From Cryobacterium sp. M96 (GTDB taxonomy: Bacteria; Actinomycetota; Actinomycetes; Actinomycetales; Microbacteriaceae): 64,000 nt of DNA. The position numbers and the translations under genes are program-made. The stretch covers positions 1-64,000 of the forward strand of contig NZ_PJJS01000051.1 of the NCBI RefSeq assembly GCF_002929845.1. The letters run 5' to 3'. A model generated the notes under the pieces. The model searched no databases. It was not told where the DNA came from and was given only the letters and a program-made list of their open reading frames with translations. Shown in pieces: positions 1-11,255 of the stretch; position 1 is the first letter of the stretch; each line of letters opens with the position of its first letter.

Positions 1-229
1 GAAACCTAGACAGGAAGCGGCGTGCGGCCGTTAAGGCGCTCCGAAACACCCACAGATGAAGCAGGAGAGCCGAGATTTTGCTTAGAACCGGCCCCGAGCA
101 TCCATTTGGGCGCGAAATCGGTGAAATCTCCGTCGAATTCGTCAGGGGTTGATGGACTAAAAGGTGAGAATCGTGCGGGCCGTGCCCGACCGACCTTCAC
201 ACCCGTGCCCACACCCGCACCGCCCTACG
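1..229. other. Left-edge non-coding stretch
   Basis: No convincing gene is seen here. The short open frames on both strands lack a ribosome binding site and any recognisable motif. The stretch contains one copy of the dispersed TCTCCGTCGAATT repeat and must carry the promoter of the nucleotidyltransferase gene that follows, but I cannot assign -35/-10 boxes. Confidence 0.5.
124..141 (+). repeat. Single copy of dispersed TCTCCGTCGAATT repeat
   Basis: AAATCTCCGTCGAATTCG shares 15 consecutive bases (AATCTCCGTCGAATT) with both arms of the inverted repeat at 49510-49596. All copies seen in the window are intergenic. No good inverted partner is visible next to this copy, so it may be half of a decayed element. 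Confidence 0.5.
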
Positions 230-238
230 ATGGCAGGC

Positions 239-937
239 ATGGCCACTTCCTCCGCACCAATCGCCGGCCTCGTGCTCGCAGCCGGCGCCGGCTCCCGTTA
301 CGGCATGCCGAAGGCACTTGCGCAGGGCGACGACGGCATCCCCTGGCTGGTGCGCACGATCCGCACGCTCACGGATGCCGGCTGCTCACCGGTGATCGTC
401 GTGCTCGGCGCCGAAACCGCAGAAGTCCGGGCACTGCTCCACCAATTCGGCATGACCCCGTCGGTCGTCCTCACGCAGGCTGAAGACTGGGCAGAGGGAC
501 TCTCCGCGTCCCTGCGGGCGGGCCTGCGACAAGCCACCGAGCTGCAGGCCACCGAGCTCCTGCCTGCTCCGGTCGCCGTGGCGATCGTCCCGGTCGATAT
601 CCCGGGTCTGCTGCCCGGCACGGTCGCACGACTGATCGGCACCCTGCCCATCGACACCCTGCCCGGTGACACCCTGCCCGGTGACACCGTGCCCGGTGCC
701 ACCGTGCCCGGTGCCACGGATGCCGACGCGAACCCCGTCGGCCCGCTCACGCTCCGGCAGGCAGGCTTCGACGCCCGCCCGGGACACCCGGTGGTGATCG
801 GGCGAGCACACTGGGGCGCGCTCATCGACACCGCCACCGGCGACACCGGCGCACGTCCCTACCTGCAGTCTCACAACACCCGGCTGGTCGATTGCGCCGA
901 CCTCGAGACCGGGCTCGACGTCGACACGCGCGATTGA
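239..937 (+). CDS. MocA-like NTP transferase family protein
   Basis: A nucleotidyltransferase of the MobA/MocA type, about 232 residues. The N-terminal signature LAAGAGSRYGMPKAL is the nucleotide-binding loop with its conserved Lys. A later VDIPGL takes the place of the metal-binding Asp motif, and GHPVVIGRAHW matches the GHPV segment typical of MocA proteins. MocA transfers CMP to molybdopterin for xanthine-dehydrogenase-type enzymes. Related CofC-type proteins use other acceptors, so the substrate is not certain. An ATG at 230 is an equally possible start. An in-frame 15-bp minisatellite (653-712) inserts a Thr-Pro-Gly-Asp-rich loop in mid-protein, which is unusual for the family. No xdhABC genes are in the window. 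Confidence 0.75.
   Translation: MATSSAPIAGLVLAAGAGSRYGMPKALAQGDDGIPWLVRTIRTLTDAGCSPVIVVLGAETAEVRALLHQFGMTPSVVLTQAEDWAEGLSASLRAGLRQATELQATELLPAPVAVAIVPVDIPGLLPGTVARLIGTLPIDTLPGDTLPGDTVPGATVPGATDADANPVGPLTLRQAGFDARPGHPVVIGRAHWGALIDTATGDTGARPYLQSHNTRLVDCADLETGLDVDTRD
653..712 (+). repeat. Four 15-bp tandem repeats inside a CDS
   Basis: Units GACACCCTGCCCGGT, the same again, GACACCGTGCCCGGT and GCCACCGTGCCCGGT run head to tail. The 15-bp period keeps the frame and encodes DTLPG/DTVPG/ATVPG. A degenerate half unit precedes it near 640 and another follows at 713. Confidence 0.9.
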
Positions 938-1020
938 GCACCGAAACCGCACCGCACCACGCCCCCGGACACCGGCCACGCCGGGTTGGAATTGCCCCCC
1001 CTCCGTGTGAGGCTTAACCC

Positions 1021-1305
1021 GTGCCGAAGACTGACGAACGACTCGATCTGCGAGACGCCGTGTCCCTCGATCGCCCCTGGATCACCATCGTCTGGGACGA
1101 CCCGGTGAACCTGATGTCCTACGTCTCCTACGTGTTCCGCAGCTACTTCGGCATCTCCGCCTTGGAGTCCGAGCGCCTCATGCTGCAGGTGCACAACGAC
1201 GGGAAGGCCGTCGTCGCTTCCGGCAACCGGGAAGCAATGGAACGCCACGTCGAAGCCATGCACGGCTACGGGCTGTGGGCCACCCTCGCCAAGGCCGACG
1301 CATGA
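1021..1305 (+). CDS. clpS: ATP-dependent Clp protease adaptor ClpS
   Basis: A 94-residue adaptor that binds the N-terminal domain of ClpA/ClpC-type ATPases and delivers N-degron substrates to ClpP. The family core is plain: [17 protein letters not shown] followed by VFRSYFGIS and a C-terminal segment with [21 protein letters not shown]. The start is the GTG at 1021, with GTGAGG about 8 nt upstream. Its stop overlaps the ATG of the next gene (ATGA), so the two are translationally coupled, as is common for clpS and DUF2017 genes in actinobacteria. Confidence 0.93.
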   Translation: MPKTDERLDLRDAVSLDRPWITIVWDDPVNLMSYVSYVFRSYFGISALESERLMLQVHNDGKAVVASGNREAMERHVEAMHGYGLWATLAKADA

Positions 1306-1874
1306 TGCAGTTCATGACGGGCAGCGAGAACGCCGGCAGCGTGACCGCCCGGTTCGAACCCGTCGAGATCGGCCTGTTGCGCCTGGCCGCGAGCCAGCTG
1401 ATTGACCTGCTGGAGGGCGCCGAAACCCACGCACTCGGCACATCCGGTGACCCGGCCCTGCGTCGGCTGCTGCCGGATGCCTACGCCGATGACCCCGAGG
1501 CCGCCGCGGAATTCCGCCGGTTCACCGCCGATGACCTGCTCGAGCGCAAGGTGCGGAACGCCCGGTGCATGCTTGCGACGCTCGGCGAGGAACCGCCCGC
1601 CGACATCGCCGACGAACCGAACGACGCCGAGCTACCTGCGACCGCCGACGCGGCCGCATCCGCCGAGGCGCCCGTGATTATCGACCTCGACGCCGACGAC
1701 GTGCAGTCCTGGCTGCGCACGCTCACCGACCTGCGCCTCACCCTTGCCGAACGCCTCGAGATCGGGCCCGACGGGGTGCCGGCGCGGAGCGCCGACGCGG
1801 CACCGTTCCTGAACGACATCTACGACTGGTTCGGTATGGTGCAGGAATCCCTGGTCTACGCGATCGACGTCTGA
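1302..1874 (+). CDS. DUF2017 domain-containing protein
   Basis: A soluble, acidic protein of about 190 residues matching the actinobacterial DUF2017 family, which usually sits directly after clpS. The recognisable parts are the N-terminal [20 protein letters not shown] helix region, [20 protein letters not shown], and the C-terminal [18 protein letters not shown] Glu/Ala-rich linker of about 35 residues lies in the middle. The ATG at 1302 overlaps the clpS stop. The molecular function is not established. The conserved pairing suggests a role in Clp-dependent proteolysis, which is inference only. Confidence 0.85.
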   Translation: MMQFMTGSENAGSVTARFEPVEIGLLRLAASQLIDLLEGAETHALGTSGDPALRRLLPDAYADDPEAAAEFRRFTADDLLERKVRNARCMLATLGEEPPADIADEPNDAELPATADAAASAEAPVIIDLDADDVQSWLRTLTDLRLTLAERLEIGPDGVPARSADAAPFLNDIYDWFGMVQESLVYAIDV

Positions 1875-1893
1875 CCTCCCGGATACTCGCAAC

Positions 1894-3210
1894 CTACAGC
1901 TCGACCGGCACCGCCAGCAGCGCCGCGTACGCGCGCTTGGGCCCGGCCCCGCCCTGCAGCGAGGAACTCAACCGATCCAGGCTTCGCCGGGCGTCCCCGT
2001 CGAGCGCGAGCAGTTCGGCTATTCCGGCCCGAAGCTCCTCAACCGTAGCCGTGTTGGGCGCGAGGGACAGCCCGAATCCGGCCGCTTCGACCGCGGCGGC
2101 CCCGGCGAACTGGTCGGTGGAGAAGGGCAGCAGCAGCAGTGGCACCCCCGAGGTCATCGCCTCGGTGACGCTGTTGTTGCCGCCGTGCGACACCGCCAGA
2201 GCCGAGCGCGCCAGCACGGTGACCTGCGGCAGGAACGCGCGCACGAGCCAGGAGTCGGGGATCGGCCCGAGTTCCGCGGGGTCGGTGGCACCGGTGGCGA
2301 CGGCCACCCGCACGTCGAGTGCGGCAAGCGCCTCGGCCACCCGGGCGAGAACATCCCCGCGCACCGACAGGAAGCTGCCGAAACTGACATAGACGATGGG
2401 CCGGTCACTGTCGGCGGCGAGCCAGGCGTTCACCTCGTCGTCGGCGGCCTCGTTGCGCACGGCGGAGCCGAGGAACGCGTGCGCCGGCAGCAACTCGCCA
2501 CGTGCGGTGTCGTGCAGCTCGGCCGGATAATTGAGCAGCAGGATGTCTCCGGACTCCATGAACGCATCCGGGCTCGGCAGCGCGGCCGGGTCAAGAACCC
2601 GCAGGGCGTCGTTCCACTGGGTGGTGAACGCATCCCGCACGCTCTCGCAGATCGTCAGGAGTGCGCCGAGGTCGTCGCTGTCGGGCGCGAAGGCGAGCGG
2701 CCACTCCGGCGGGAAACCGTAGACCTCCGCGCCCACGGGCAGCGCCGACGGGTGACCGAGCACCACATCGGCGTGACGGATGCCCGCACTCACCAAAGCG
2801 AGGCGCGCACTGAACGCCAGGTGATCGACGATCACGTGGTCGGGTTGCACCTCGGCCACGATGAGCTGTACCGCGCGGGCCACCTCCACCGGGTTCCAGA
2901 GCAGGTCGCTGCTGCGTGCCTTGGCCTGGAAACAGAGCGTTTCCACCATTCCGAGCCGGGTGGCGTCGAAGAACCCGCGGAGCGCGTCGTCCTCGCCCGT
3001 CGGCTGTTCCTCGGCGCGGATCGTGCCGGGGTTCGAGCCGCGGCCCAGTTGCAGGGGTATGCGCTCGAATCCGAACGCGGCCACGATGTCGGCAGTGGCC
3101 GAACCGCTGGCCACCACGACGCGTTCGCCGGCCTCCAGCCACGCGGTGCCCAGAGTGGCCAGCGGGAACAGGTGGGAGGCGTAGTCCGGGCTGATGATCA
3201 GCAGCGTCAT
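1894..3210 (-). CDS. MGT-family glycosyltransferase (GT1-like)
   Basis: A 438-residue glycosyltransferase with the GT-B fold of the UDP-glucuronosyl/MGT family. The C-terminal donor-binding signature is clear: VSHGGNNSVTEAMTSGVPL, then LLPFSTDQFAGAAAVEAAGFG. A Rossmann-like start (LLIISPDYASHLFPLATLG) and VYVSFGSFLSVRGDVL before the donor domain complete the pattern. Members move sugars from nucleotide donors to lipids, macrolides or other small molecules. The acceptor here is unknown. Its ATG overlaps the stop of the upstream GT4 gene by 4 bp, so the two are one transcription unit and probably act on the same product. Confidence 0.85.
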   Translation of the reverse strand: MTLLIISPDYASHLFPLATLGTAWLEAGERVVVASGSATADIVAAFGFERIPLQLGRGSNPGTIRAEEQPTGEDDALRGFFDATRLGMVETLCFQAKARSSDLLWNPVEVARAVQLIVAEVQPDHVIVDHLAFSARLALVSAGIRHADVVLGHPSALPVGAEVYGFPPEWPLAFAPDSDDLGALLTICESVRDAFTTQWNDALRVLDPAALPSPDAFMESGDILLLNYPAELHDTARGELLPAHAFLGSAVRNEAADDEVNAWLAADSDRPIVYVSFGSFLSVRGDVLARVAEALAALDVRVAVATGATDPAELGPIPDSWLVRAFLPQVTVLARSALAVSHGGNNSVTEAMTSGVPLLLLPFSTDQFAGAAAVEAAGFGLSLAPNTATVEELRAGIAELLALDGDARRSLDRLSSSLQGGAGPKRAYAALLAVPVEL

Positions 3211-5438
3211 GAAACGCTCACCAGGTACGCGCCCGACTCGTTCGTGTCGGCGACGTCGCGGTAGACCCGGGTCAGCGTCTCAGCCATGGCCTGGATCGTG
3301 AAGGAACGCGACACCATTTCCCCGGCCCGGTCCGCGTACTCCGGTCCGAGAGGGCCGGCAGCCAACTCGAGTGCAGCGATGATCCCGCCCGCCAGGGCCG
3401 TTTGGTTGCCGGTGTCGACGAGGAAACCCGTCACTGCGTGCTCCACATAGGTGGCCGGGCCGCCGGAATTCGGGGCGACGACGGTGAGCCCGGTCGCCAT
3501 GGCCTCAAGCAGGGCGATGCCGAATTCTTCCTTCATGCTCGCGCAGACATACGCCCCATTGGGGGCCGCCAGTCCGGGCCGGCCGTACCGGGCCGCGGCC
3601 AGCCAGTGCGCCACGGTGTCGTTGGTGCGGTGCCCGGCGAGCAGTAGGCCCTGGTCGGCCGCATTGGCGAGGTCGACGACCGCGGCCATCTGGTCCAGCT
3701 GGCTTTTCTCGTCGAGGGAGGGAGAATTCAGGTCCCCGCCGAGGATGAGCAGGTTGCAGCGGGCGCGCAGGTTGGCATCCGCAGCCCACGCCTGAACCAG
3801 GGCAGCCATGCCCTTGACGCGGTGCAGGCGTCCGACGGTGACGGCGAGCGGAAGCCCGCGCCGGCTCGGCGGGAGGGTGGTGAGCAGGTCGTCCAGTTCG
3901 GCTAGCGCCGCTGCGCCCGCCGCGCCCGCCGCGCTGGTCACGCCGGTCGCCCCGGTCGCGTGCGCGGCGGGCGGGTCGGCCGCGAGTCGGGCATCCGCCA
4001 GGGCACGCTCGATCACGGCGAGGTCGATGCCCTCCGCGATCACGGAGTGGCGTTCCGGATGCTGCCGGATATCGATTCCCACAAGGTCGCGCATGTCACG
4101 CCGCAGCTCGGGCCTCGGGAAGAGAACAGTGTGCGCGGCATCCGCGGCCAGCCGCTGAACGAGCCGGGCCCGGAACCAGAAGTGCTCGGTCTCGTCGACC
4201 GTGCCGAAGTTCGCCCGGGTGAGCACCCCGGAACTGTCGAGGGAGTGGATGACGCTGTGCGGGTCGGGGGCCACCGTGAACACGATCGGAATGTCGAGCT
4301 CGCGGGCGACGGTGGAGGCAGCCAGCGTGCCGATGTCGGCCATTCGCAGGTGGATCGCGTCGACGGTGCCGGCGGCGCGCAGAATGCGACGGATGCCGCG
4401 CTGCGTCGCAATCCGCCGCGGCCAGGCATCGACCGAGGCGACGGGTTCGCCCAGGAAGGGCACGGTCGCGAAGGCGTGCTCCGCGAGGGAAGACCCGACC
4501 TCGGACAGAGAGGTGAGCGCGCCGGCGAAGCTGCCGCGGGAGAGGGTGAGCACCCGTTCCACGGAGCCGCCGCGCTCACTGCCGCCGCTGCCGTTGCCGC
4601 CGGAGACGAGCGCGTCGCCCAGGCGCACGAGCAGCGTGGCGATGCCGCCGTTATCGCCGGCTCCCACCTGGCTGAGTTCGCGGTCGATGTCGGCGTGCAG
4701 GAAGAGTTGGGCCACCGTCAGCCCCCGGCTCCACGGCGGGCGCGGGTAGGCCGGCACGGTCAAGTCGATCAGGGCGAGCCGGGCCACGTCGGCAAGCACG
4801 CCGCTGCCCTGCGACAGGTCGCTCACGATACGGATGTTGGCCTCGTTCGGACCGAGGTCGCCGATGGCCGCGATCGCCGCCGCACGCACCGCGTTCGGCT
4901 CGGAGCCGTCGACTGCGACCCGGCGCAGCAGACGTTCGGGGATGCGCCCGGCGATGAGACCCATCGTTTCGACCAGGCGGGCGCGGGCGCCGCACTCATG
5001 CACGCCGATCAGGGTGCCCTCGAGGGCGAGCGCCACATGCACCGGCACCGACGAGCTCCACTGCTCCAGCGTGCGCTGGGCGATCATGCCGGAGAAGCCG
5101 CCGTCGACCACCATGCTCAGCAGTCCGGAGATCGCCTCGAACCGGGGCAGCCGGGCGCCGAACGCCCAGGCCGTGTGTTCGCGGATGAAGAGGGAGTCGT
5201 GGGTGAGCAGCGACACGAGCACGTCATCCGCGGACTCGTCGAACACCTGGCCGAGCGAGTGAATGGCTGCGATCGCGGTCAGCTGGTCGCCAGGGTCGGT
5301 CGCCGCCTGCGCGAGCAGGCGCACGGCGCGGATGCCGCCGTCCCGGCTCGCTGCGATGGTCAGGTCGTCGGCGCAGCGAATGCCGTCCAGGATTGACCGG
5401 GTCTGCCGCATCGTGTCCAGCGTCGTGTGAGTGCCCAC
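3207..5438 (-). CDS. HEAT-repeat/GT4 fusion glycosyltransferase
   Basis: About 743 residues. The N-terminal roughly 240 residues are helical repeats resembling HEAT/PBS-lyase repeats (LTAIAAIHSLGQVF, VRAAAIAAIGDLGP). The remainder is a GT4 glycosyltransferase with LPLAVTVGRLHRVKGM, LLILGGDLN and the donor-site E-x7-E motif in EEFGIALLEAMATG followed by SGGPATYVE. I chose the GTG at 5438 because a GAGGGGG box lies 5 nt upstream; the ATG at 5411 is an alternative. The frame stays open far upstream only because it is antisense to the oxidoreductase gene. The helical N-terminus may hold a protein partner or the acceptor polymer. Function unknown beyond glycosyl transfer. Confidence 0.8.
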   Translation of the reverse strand: MGTHTTLDTMRQTRSILDGIRCADDLTIAASRDGGIRAVRLLAQAATDPGDQLTAIAAIHSLGQVFDESADDVLVSLLTHDSLFIREHTAWAFGARLPRFEAISGLLSMVVDGGFSGMIAQRTLEQWSSSVPVHVALALEGTLIGVHECGARARLVETMGLIAGRIPERLLRRVAVDGSEPNAVRAAAIAAIGDLGPNEANIRIVSDLSQGSGVLADVARLALIDLTVPAYPRPPWSRGLTVAQLFLHADIDRELSQVGAGDNGGIATLLVRLGDALVSGGNGSGGSERGGSVERVLTLSRGSFAGALTSLSEVGSSLAEHAFATVPFLGEPVASVDAWPRRIATQRGIRRILRAAGTVDAIHLRMADIGTLAASTVARELDIPIVFTVAPDPHSVIHSLDSSGVLTRANFGTVDETEHFWFRARLVQRLAADAAHTVLFPRPELRRDMRDLVGIDIRQHPERHSVIAEGIDLAVIERALADARLAADPPAAHATGATGVTSAAGAAGAAALAELDDLLTTLPPSRRGLPLAVTVGRLHRVKGMAALVQAWAADANLRARCNLLILGGDLNSPSLDEKSQLDQMAAVVDLANAADQGLLLAGHRTNDTVAHWLAAARYGRPGLAAPNGAYVCASMKEEFGIALLEAMATGLTVVAPNSGGPATYVEHAVTGFLVDTGNQTALAGGIIAALELAAGPLGPEYADRAGEMVSRSFTIQAMAETLTRVYRDVADTNESGAYLVSVS

Positions 5439-5531
5439 GGTGCCCCCTCTGTCTCCTGCTTCAAGCAGTCCGATCCGAACATACACGTAGCCGATGTCGG
5501 AACGCCCTGTGAAATGGAGCAAAATGGTCAC

Positions 5532-7843
<2,312 letters not shown>

Positions 7844-7847
<4 letters not shown>

Positions 7848-9232
7848 GCCGAGGCGTGAACACGGGCGCTGGGGCACAGCGCGTCACCCACTGGTGGCCG
7901 CTGCTCTCCGGGCTGGTCACCGTCGCGCTGGCGGTGGGTCTGGGCCTGGTCATCTCCCGGAACGGCAAGCCGTTCGCCCTGGACACGGAGTGGATGATCG
8001 CGGTGTCCGGCAATCGGGCACCGGTGTGGGATTCCCTCGCCCTCGTGATGAACAGCCTGGGCGGCGGTCTCACCGCCTCCGTCGTCGTGCCCGGTCTGCT
8101 CATCGGCCTGCTCCTGTTCTTCAAGCGCCCGTGGGCCGCGGGCTTCGCCCTCGCGGTAACCGTGGTCTCCGGTGCCGCCGTGCACCTCCTCAAGTGGCTG
8201 TTCGGCCGGGCCCGCCCGGTCGAGCTCGACGATCTGTTGGTCAGCGTCGATTTCGGGTCGTTCCCCTCCGGCCATGTCGCCAATGCGGCGACGCTGGCGA
8301 TAATCCTGGCGCTGCTCTTCCGGTTCTGGTGGGTGTGGCTGGCCGGGGCGCTGTACACGGCGCTGATGATGCTCAGCCGCACCTACCTGGGCGCTCACTG
8401 GCTGACCGACACCGTCGGGGCGGCACTGCTCGGCATCGGGATCGCGGTGGTGGTCTGGGCTCCCCTGGCCGTGACACTCGATCGCGAACGCCGACGCAGC
8501 CGCGCGTCGCATCCGTGGCGCACGTTCCACGACCGGTACGTCGTCGAGACGTGGGAACGCAATGCCCGGTCCCGCCGCATGCTCCAAGTCACCGCGATCG
8601 CCTGCCTGGGTTTCGGCGCCGTCGTCTTCACGCTCACGCTGCTGAGTGTGCAGAGCGGCGGCGGCGTCACCGCGATCGACCTCCCCGTGCAGGAGTGGCT
8701 GCTGGAAGCCCGGTCCCCCGTTCTGACGACCGTGATGGTGGTGCTGGCGGTCGTATTCGGGCCGGTCGCGCTGCCCCTGATCGTGCTGGTCGTGTGTGTC
8801 GGCTGGGGTCTTCTCACCCGGCACGCCTGGCGCCCCCTGCTGCTCGCCGGTGCCATGGCAACCGGCGTGGTGCTGGCCCAGGTCATCGGACGCACGGTCG
8901 GCCGCGAGCGGCCGCCGATCGACCTGATGCTGTACGGCACGGATCTCACGTTCTCGTTCCCCTCCGGCCACGTGCTGGGTGCATCCGACTTCCTGCTGGT
9001 GACCGCCTACCTTCTGCTCTCGCGCCGTTGCAGCATGCGGGCCACCACCCTCGGTCTCAGCATCGCCGTGGTCGGCATCGCGCTGGCGGCCCTCAGCCGC
9101 CTGTACCTCGGCTACCACTGGACCACGGATGCCCTGGCCTCCGTTTCGATCTCCCTGATAGTGGTGGGCTGCGTGATCACGGTCGACACCTGGCGCACCG
9201 GGCGGGTGGTCGAACCCGCGGAGCGCGGCTAG
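7844..9232 (+). CDS. Tandem PAP2-domain membrane phosphatase
   Basis: A 462-residue polytopic membrane protein with two PAP2/phosphatidic-acid-phosphatase modules in one chain. Module 1 has KWLFGRARP (K-x6-RP), FPSGH and [12 protein letters not shown]. Module 2 has [14 protein letters not shown] and [12 protein letters not shown]. In module 2 the usual Lys of K-x6-RP is Gly, with an Arg next to it, so its activity may be reduced. Such enzymes dephosphorylate lipid phosphates or undecaprenyl pyrophosphate at the outer face of the membrane. The GTG start overlaps the preceding stop by 4 bp, an odd pairing with a cytosolic Mo enzyme. Confidence 0.85.
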
Positions 9233-10089
9233 CCGGGGACGCTCTGCGGCGTCCGCTCGCCGCTCGTGATGCGTTCCGCCCCGGCGTAGATCACCATGGA
9301 GTCGCCGCGCAGGAACCCGACCACCGTCATGCCTACCTCGTCCGCGAACTCGGCGGCCAGCGACGACGGCGCCGACACGGCGGCGAGCACCGGAATCCCG
9401 GCCATCAGCGCCTTCTGCGCCAGTTCGAAGCTCGCCCGGCTCGACACCATCAGCACCGTGCCGGTGAGCGGAAGCAGGTCTTCCTTCAGCGCCCAACCGA
9501 TGACCTTGTCGACCGCGTTGTGGCGGCCGACGTCTTCGCGCAGCACCAGCATCCGCCCGGTGGTCCCGTCGAAGAGGGCGGCCGCATGGATGCCGCCGGT
9601 CTTCTCGAAAACGTCCTGGGCGTCGCGCAAGACCTCGGGAAAGCTCGTCAGGAGCTCTGCGTCGACCTGAAGCGGGTCAGCCGTCACCGGGAACGCCGAC
9701 TTCGTGCGCACGGCGTCGATACTGGCCTTGCCGCAGAGCCCGCAGGAACTGGTCGTCAGGAACGATCGCTCCAGGCTCGGGTCGGGCGGTGTGACCCCGG
9801 GCGCGAGCGACACGTCGAGCACGTTGTAGGTGTTCACGCCTTCGACGGTGGCGCCGGCGCAGTACCGGGCCGTGGAAAAGTGCTCGTTCCGGGTGATGAC
9901 GCCCTCCGACACCAGGAACCCGGCGGCGAGGTCGAAATCGTTGCCGGGGGTTCGCATCGTGACGGCGAGGGAGCGGCCGTTCACGCGGATCTCGAGTGGC
10001 TCTTCGACCGCCAGCACGTCTTCCCGGCTGGTGGGATTCTCGCCCGCCGTCAGTCGCACGACCTTGCGCCTGGCCGTGATCCTGCTCAT
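9229..10089 (-). CDS. fdhD: Formate dehydrogenase accessory sulfurtransferase FdhD
   Basis: A 286-residue FdhD homologue. FdhD passes sulfur from a cysteine desulfurase to the bis-MGD cofactor of formate dehydrogenases. The CxxC motif that carries the sulfur is C116/C119 in [25 protein letters not shown] and [16 protein letters not shown] are also diagnostic. It sits 6 nt downstream of moaA on the same strand and converges on the PAP2 gene; the two stop codons share the tetranucleotide CTAG at 9229-9232. Its likely client in this window is the YdeP-type oxidoreductase. Confidence 0.93.
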   Translation of the reverse strand: MSRITARRKVVRLTAGENPTSREDVLAVEEPLEIRVNGRSLAVTMRTPGNDFDLAAGFLVSEGVITRNEHFSTARYCAGATVEGVNTYNVLDVSLAPGVTPPDPSLERSFLTTSSCGLCGKASIDAVRTKSAFPVTADPLQVDAELLTSFPEVLRDAQDVFEKTGGIHAAALFDGTTGRMLVLREDVGRHNAVDKVIGWALKEDLLPLTGTVLMVSSRASFELAQKALMAGIPVLAAVSAPSSLAAEFADEVGMTVVGFLRGDSMVIYAGAERITSGERTPQSVPG

Positions 10090-10095
10090 CTGGAT

Positions 10096-11124
10096 TCACC
10101 CACCGATGTACGACATTTCGATTCTCTTCTTGCCGGATGCGCGCAGCCGGCCGGTCTCGGCGCTGCGCAGCTCCGAATAGCGGTCCGTGCGCTCGCGCCA
10201 GATCTGCTTCAGCACCTCGGCCAGCTGCTCATCGGTGCAACCGCCGCGCATCAGGGCACGCAGGTCGTGCCCCTCGGTCGCGAACAGGCAGGTGAACAGC
10301 TTGCCGTCGGTGGAGACCCGCGCCCGCGAGCAGGAATGGCAGAACGACTGGGTGACACTGGAGATCACGCCGATCTCCCCCTCGCCGTCGCGGTAGCGCC
10401 ACCGGCGGCTGGTCTCACCGGTCTTGTTGGGGGCCACCTCCTCGAGAGGCAGTTCAGCGTTGATGCGGGCCACGACCTCGGCCGAGGGCACCACGTCACC
10501 CATCTCCCAGCCGTTGCTCGAGCCCACGTCCATGAACTCGATGAACCGGAGGATGTACGGGGTGCCTTTGAAGTGGCGCGCCATGGCAACGATGTCCTGA
10601 TCGTTCTGCCCGCGCTTGAGCACCATGTTGATCTTGATCGGGCCGAGCCCGACCGAGTGGGCCACGTCCAGGCTGTTCAACACCTTGGCGACCGGGAACT
10701 TCACGTCGTTCATGGCCCGGAACGTGGCGTCGTCGAGCGAATCCAACGACACCGTGACGCGCTTCAGCCCGGCGTCCTTCAGAGCCCGGGCCTTCAGCGC
10801 CAGCACCGAACCGTTGGTGGTCATCGCGATGTCGATCGGGCGGCCGTCCGGGGTGCGGAGCGCCGCCAGCATCGCCACCAGTTCCTCGATCCCTTTGCGC
10901 AGCAGCGGCTCACCGCCGGTGAGGCGGATCTTCTCGACCCCGTGCGCCACGCTGATCCGCGCCAGCCGGGTCATCTCTTCGAAGGAGAGCAGTTCGTCGC
11001 GTTCCATGAAAGCAAAGTCCTTGCCGAAGACCTCTTTGGGCATGCAGTACACGCAGCGGAAGTTGCAGCGGTCCGTGACCGAGATGCGCAGATCGTGCAG
11101 CGGGCGTTGGAACTGATCAATCAT
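10096..11124 (-). CDS. moaA: GTP 3',8-cyclase MoaA
   Basis: A 342-residue radical SAM enzyme that starts molybdenum cofactor synthesis by converting GTP to 3',8-cyclo-GTP. The radical SAM cluster is C20-x3-C24-x2-C27 in [18 protein letters not shown]. The C-terminal second cluster region shows [20 protein letters not shown]. The protein ends in Gly-Gly (SYIGG), a feature of active Moa[12 protein letters not shown] is the SAM-binding GGEP motif. It is followed by fdhD, so both probably share a transcript starting upstream of 11124. Confidence 0.96.
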   Translation of the reverse strand: MIDQFQRPLHDLRISVTDRCNFRCVYCMPKEVFGKDFAFMERDELLSFEEMTRLARISVAHGVEKIRLTGGEPLLRKGIEELVAMLAALRTPDGRPIDIAMTTNGSVLALKARALKDAGLKRVTVSLDSLDDATFRAMNDVKFPVAKVLNSLDVAHSVGLGPIKINMVLKRGQNDQDIVAMARHFKGTPYILRFIEFMDVGSSNGWEMGDVVPSAEVVARINAELPLEEVAPNKTGETSRRWRYRDGEGEIGVISSVTQSFCHSCSRARVSTDGKLFTCLFATEGHDLRALMRGGCTDEQLAEVLKQIWRERTDRYSELRSAETGRLRASGKKRIEMSYIGG

Positions 11125-11195
11125 GTCTCCACACTAACCGCCGCCCTCCGCGGCAACAGTCCTTCGGGACGGTGACAAATGCCCGGCCTCAGCAG

Positions 11196-11240
11196 AACAG
11201 GGCATCCGACCCGGGCGAACCGCGGGCCGGATGTCCTGTT
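11196..11240. terminator. Hairpin behind the formaldehyde dehydrogenase gene
   Basis: Arms 11196-11213 (AACAGGGCATCCGACCCG) and 11223-11240 pair at 16 of 18 positions around a 9-nt loop. It lies 16 nt after the stop of the leftward dehydrogenase gene and upstream of moaA. There is no long U-tract, so it could act as an intrinsic terminator of the high-GC type or as an mRNA-end stabiliser. Confidence 0.6.
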
Positions 11241-11255
11241 ACCGGTCGAACGCGC

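Noticed and set aside
653-712. CRISPR-like repeats
   Set aside because: Units are directly adjacent with no spacers and lie in frame in a coding gene.
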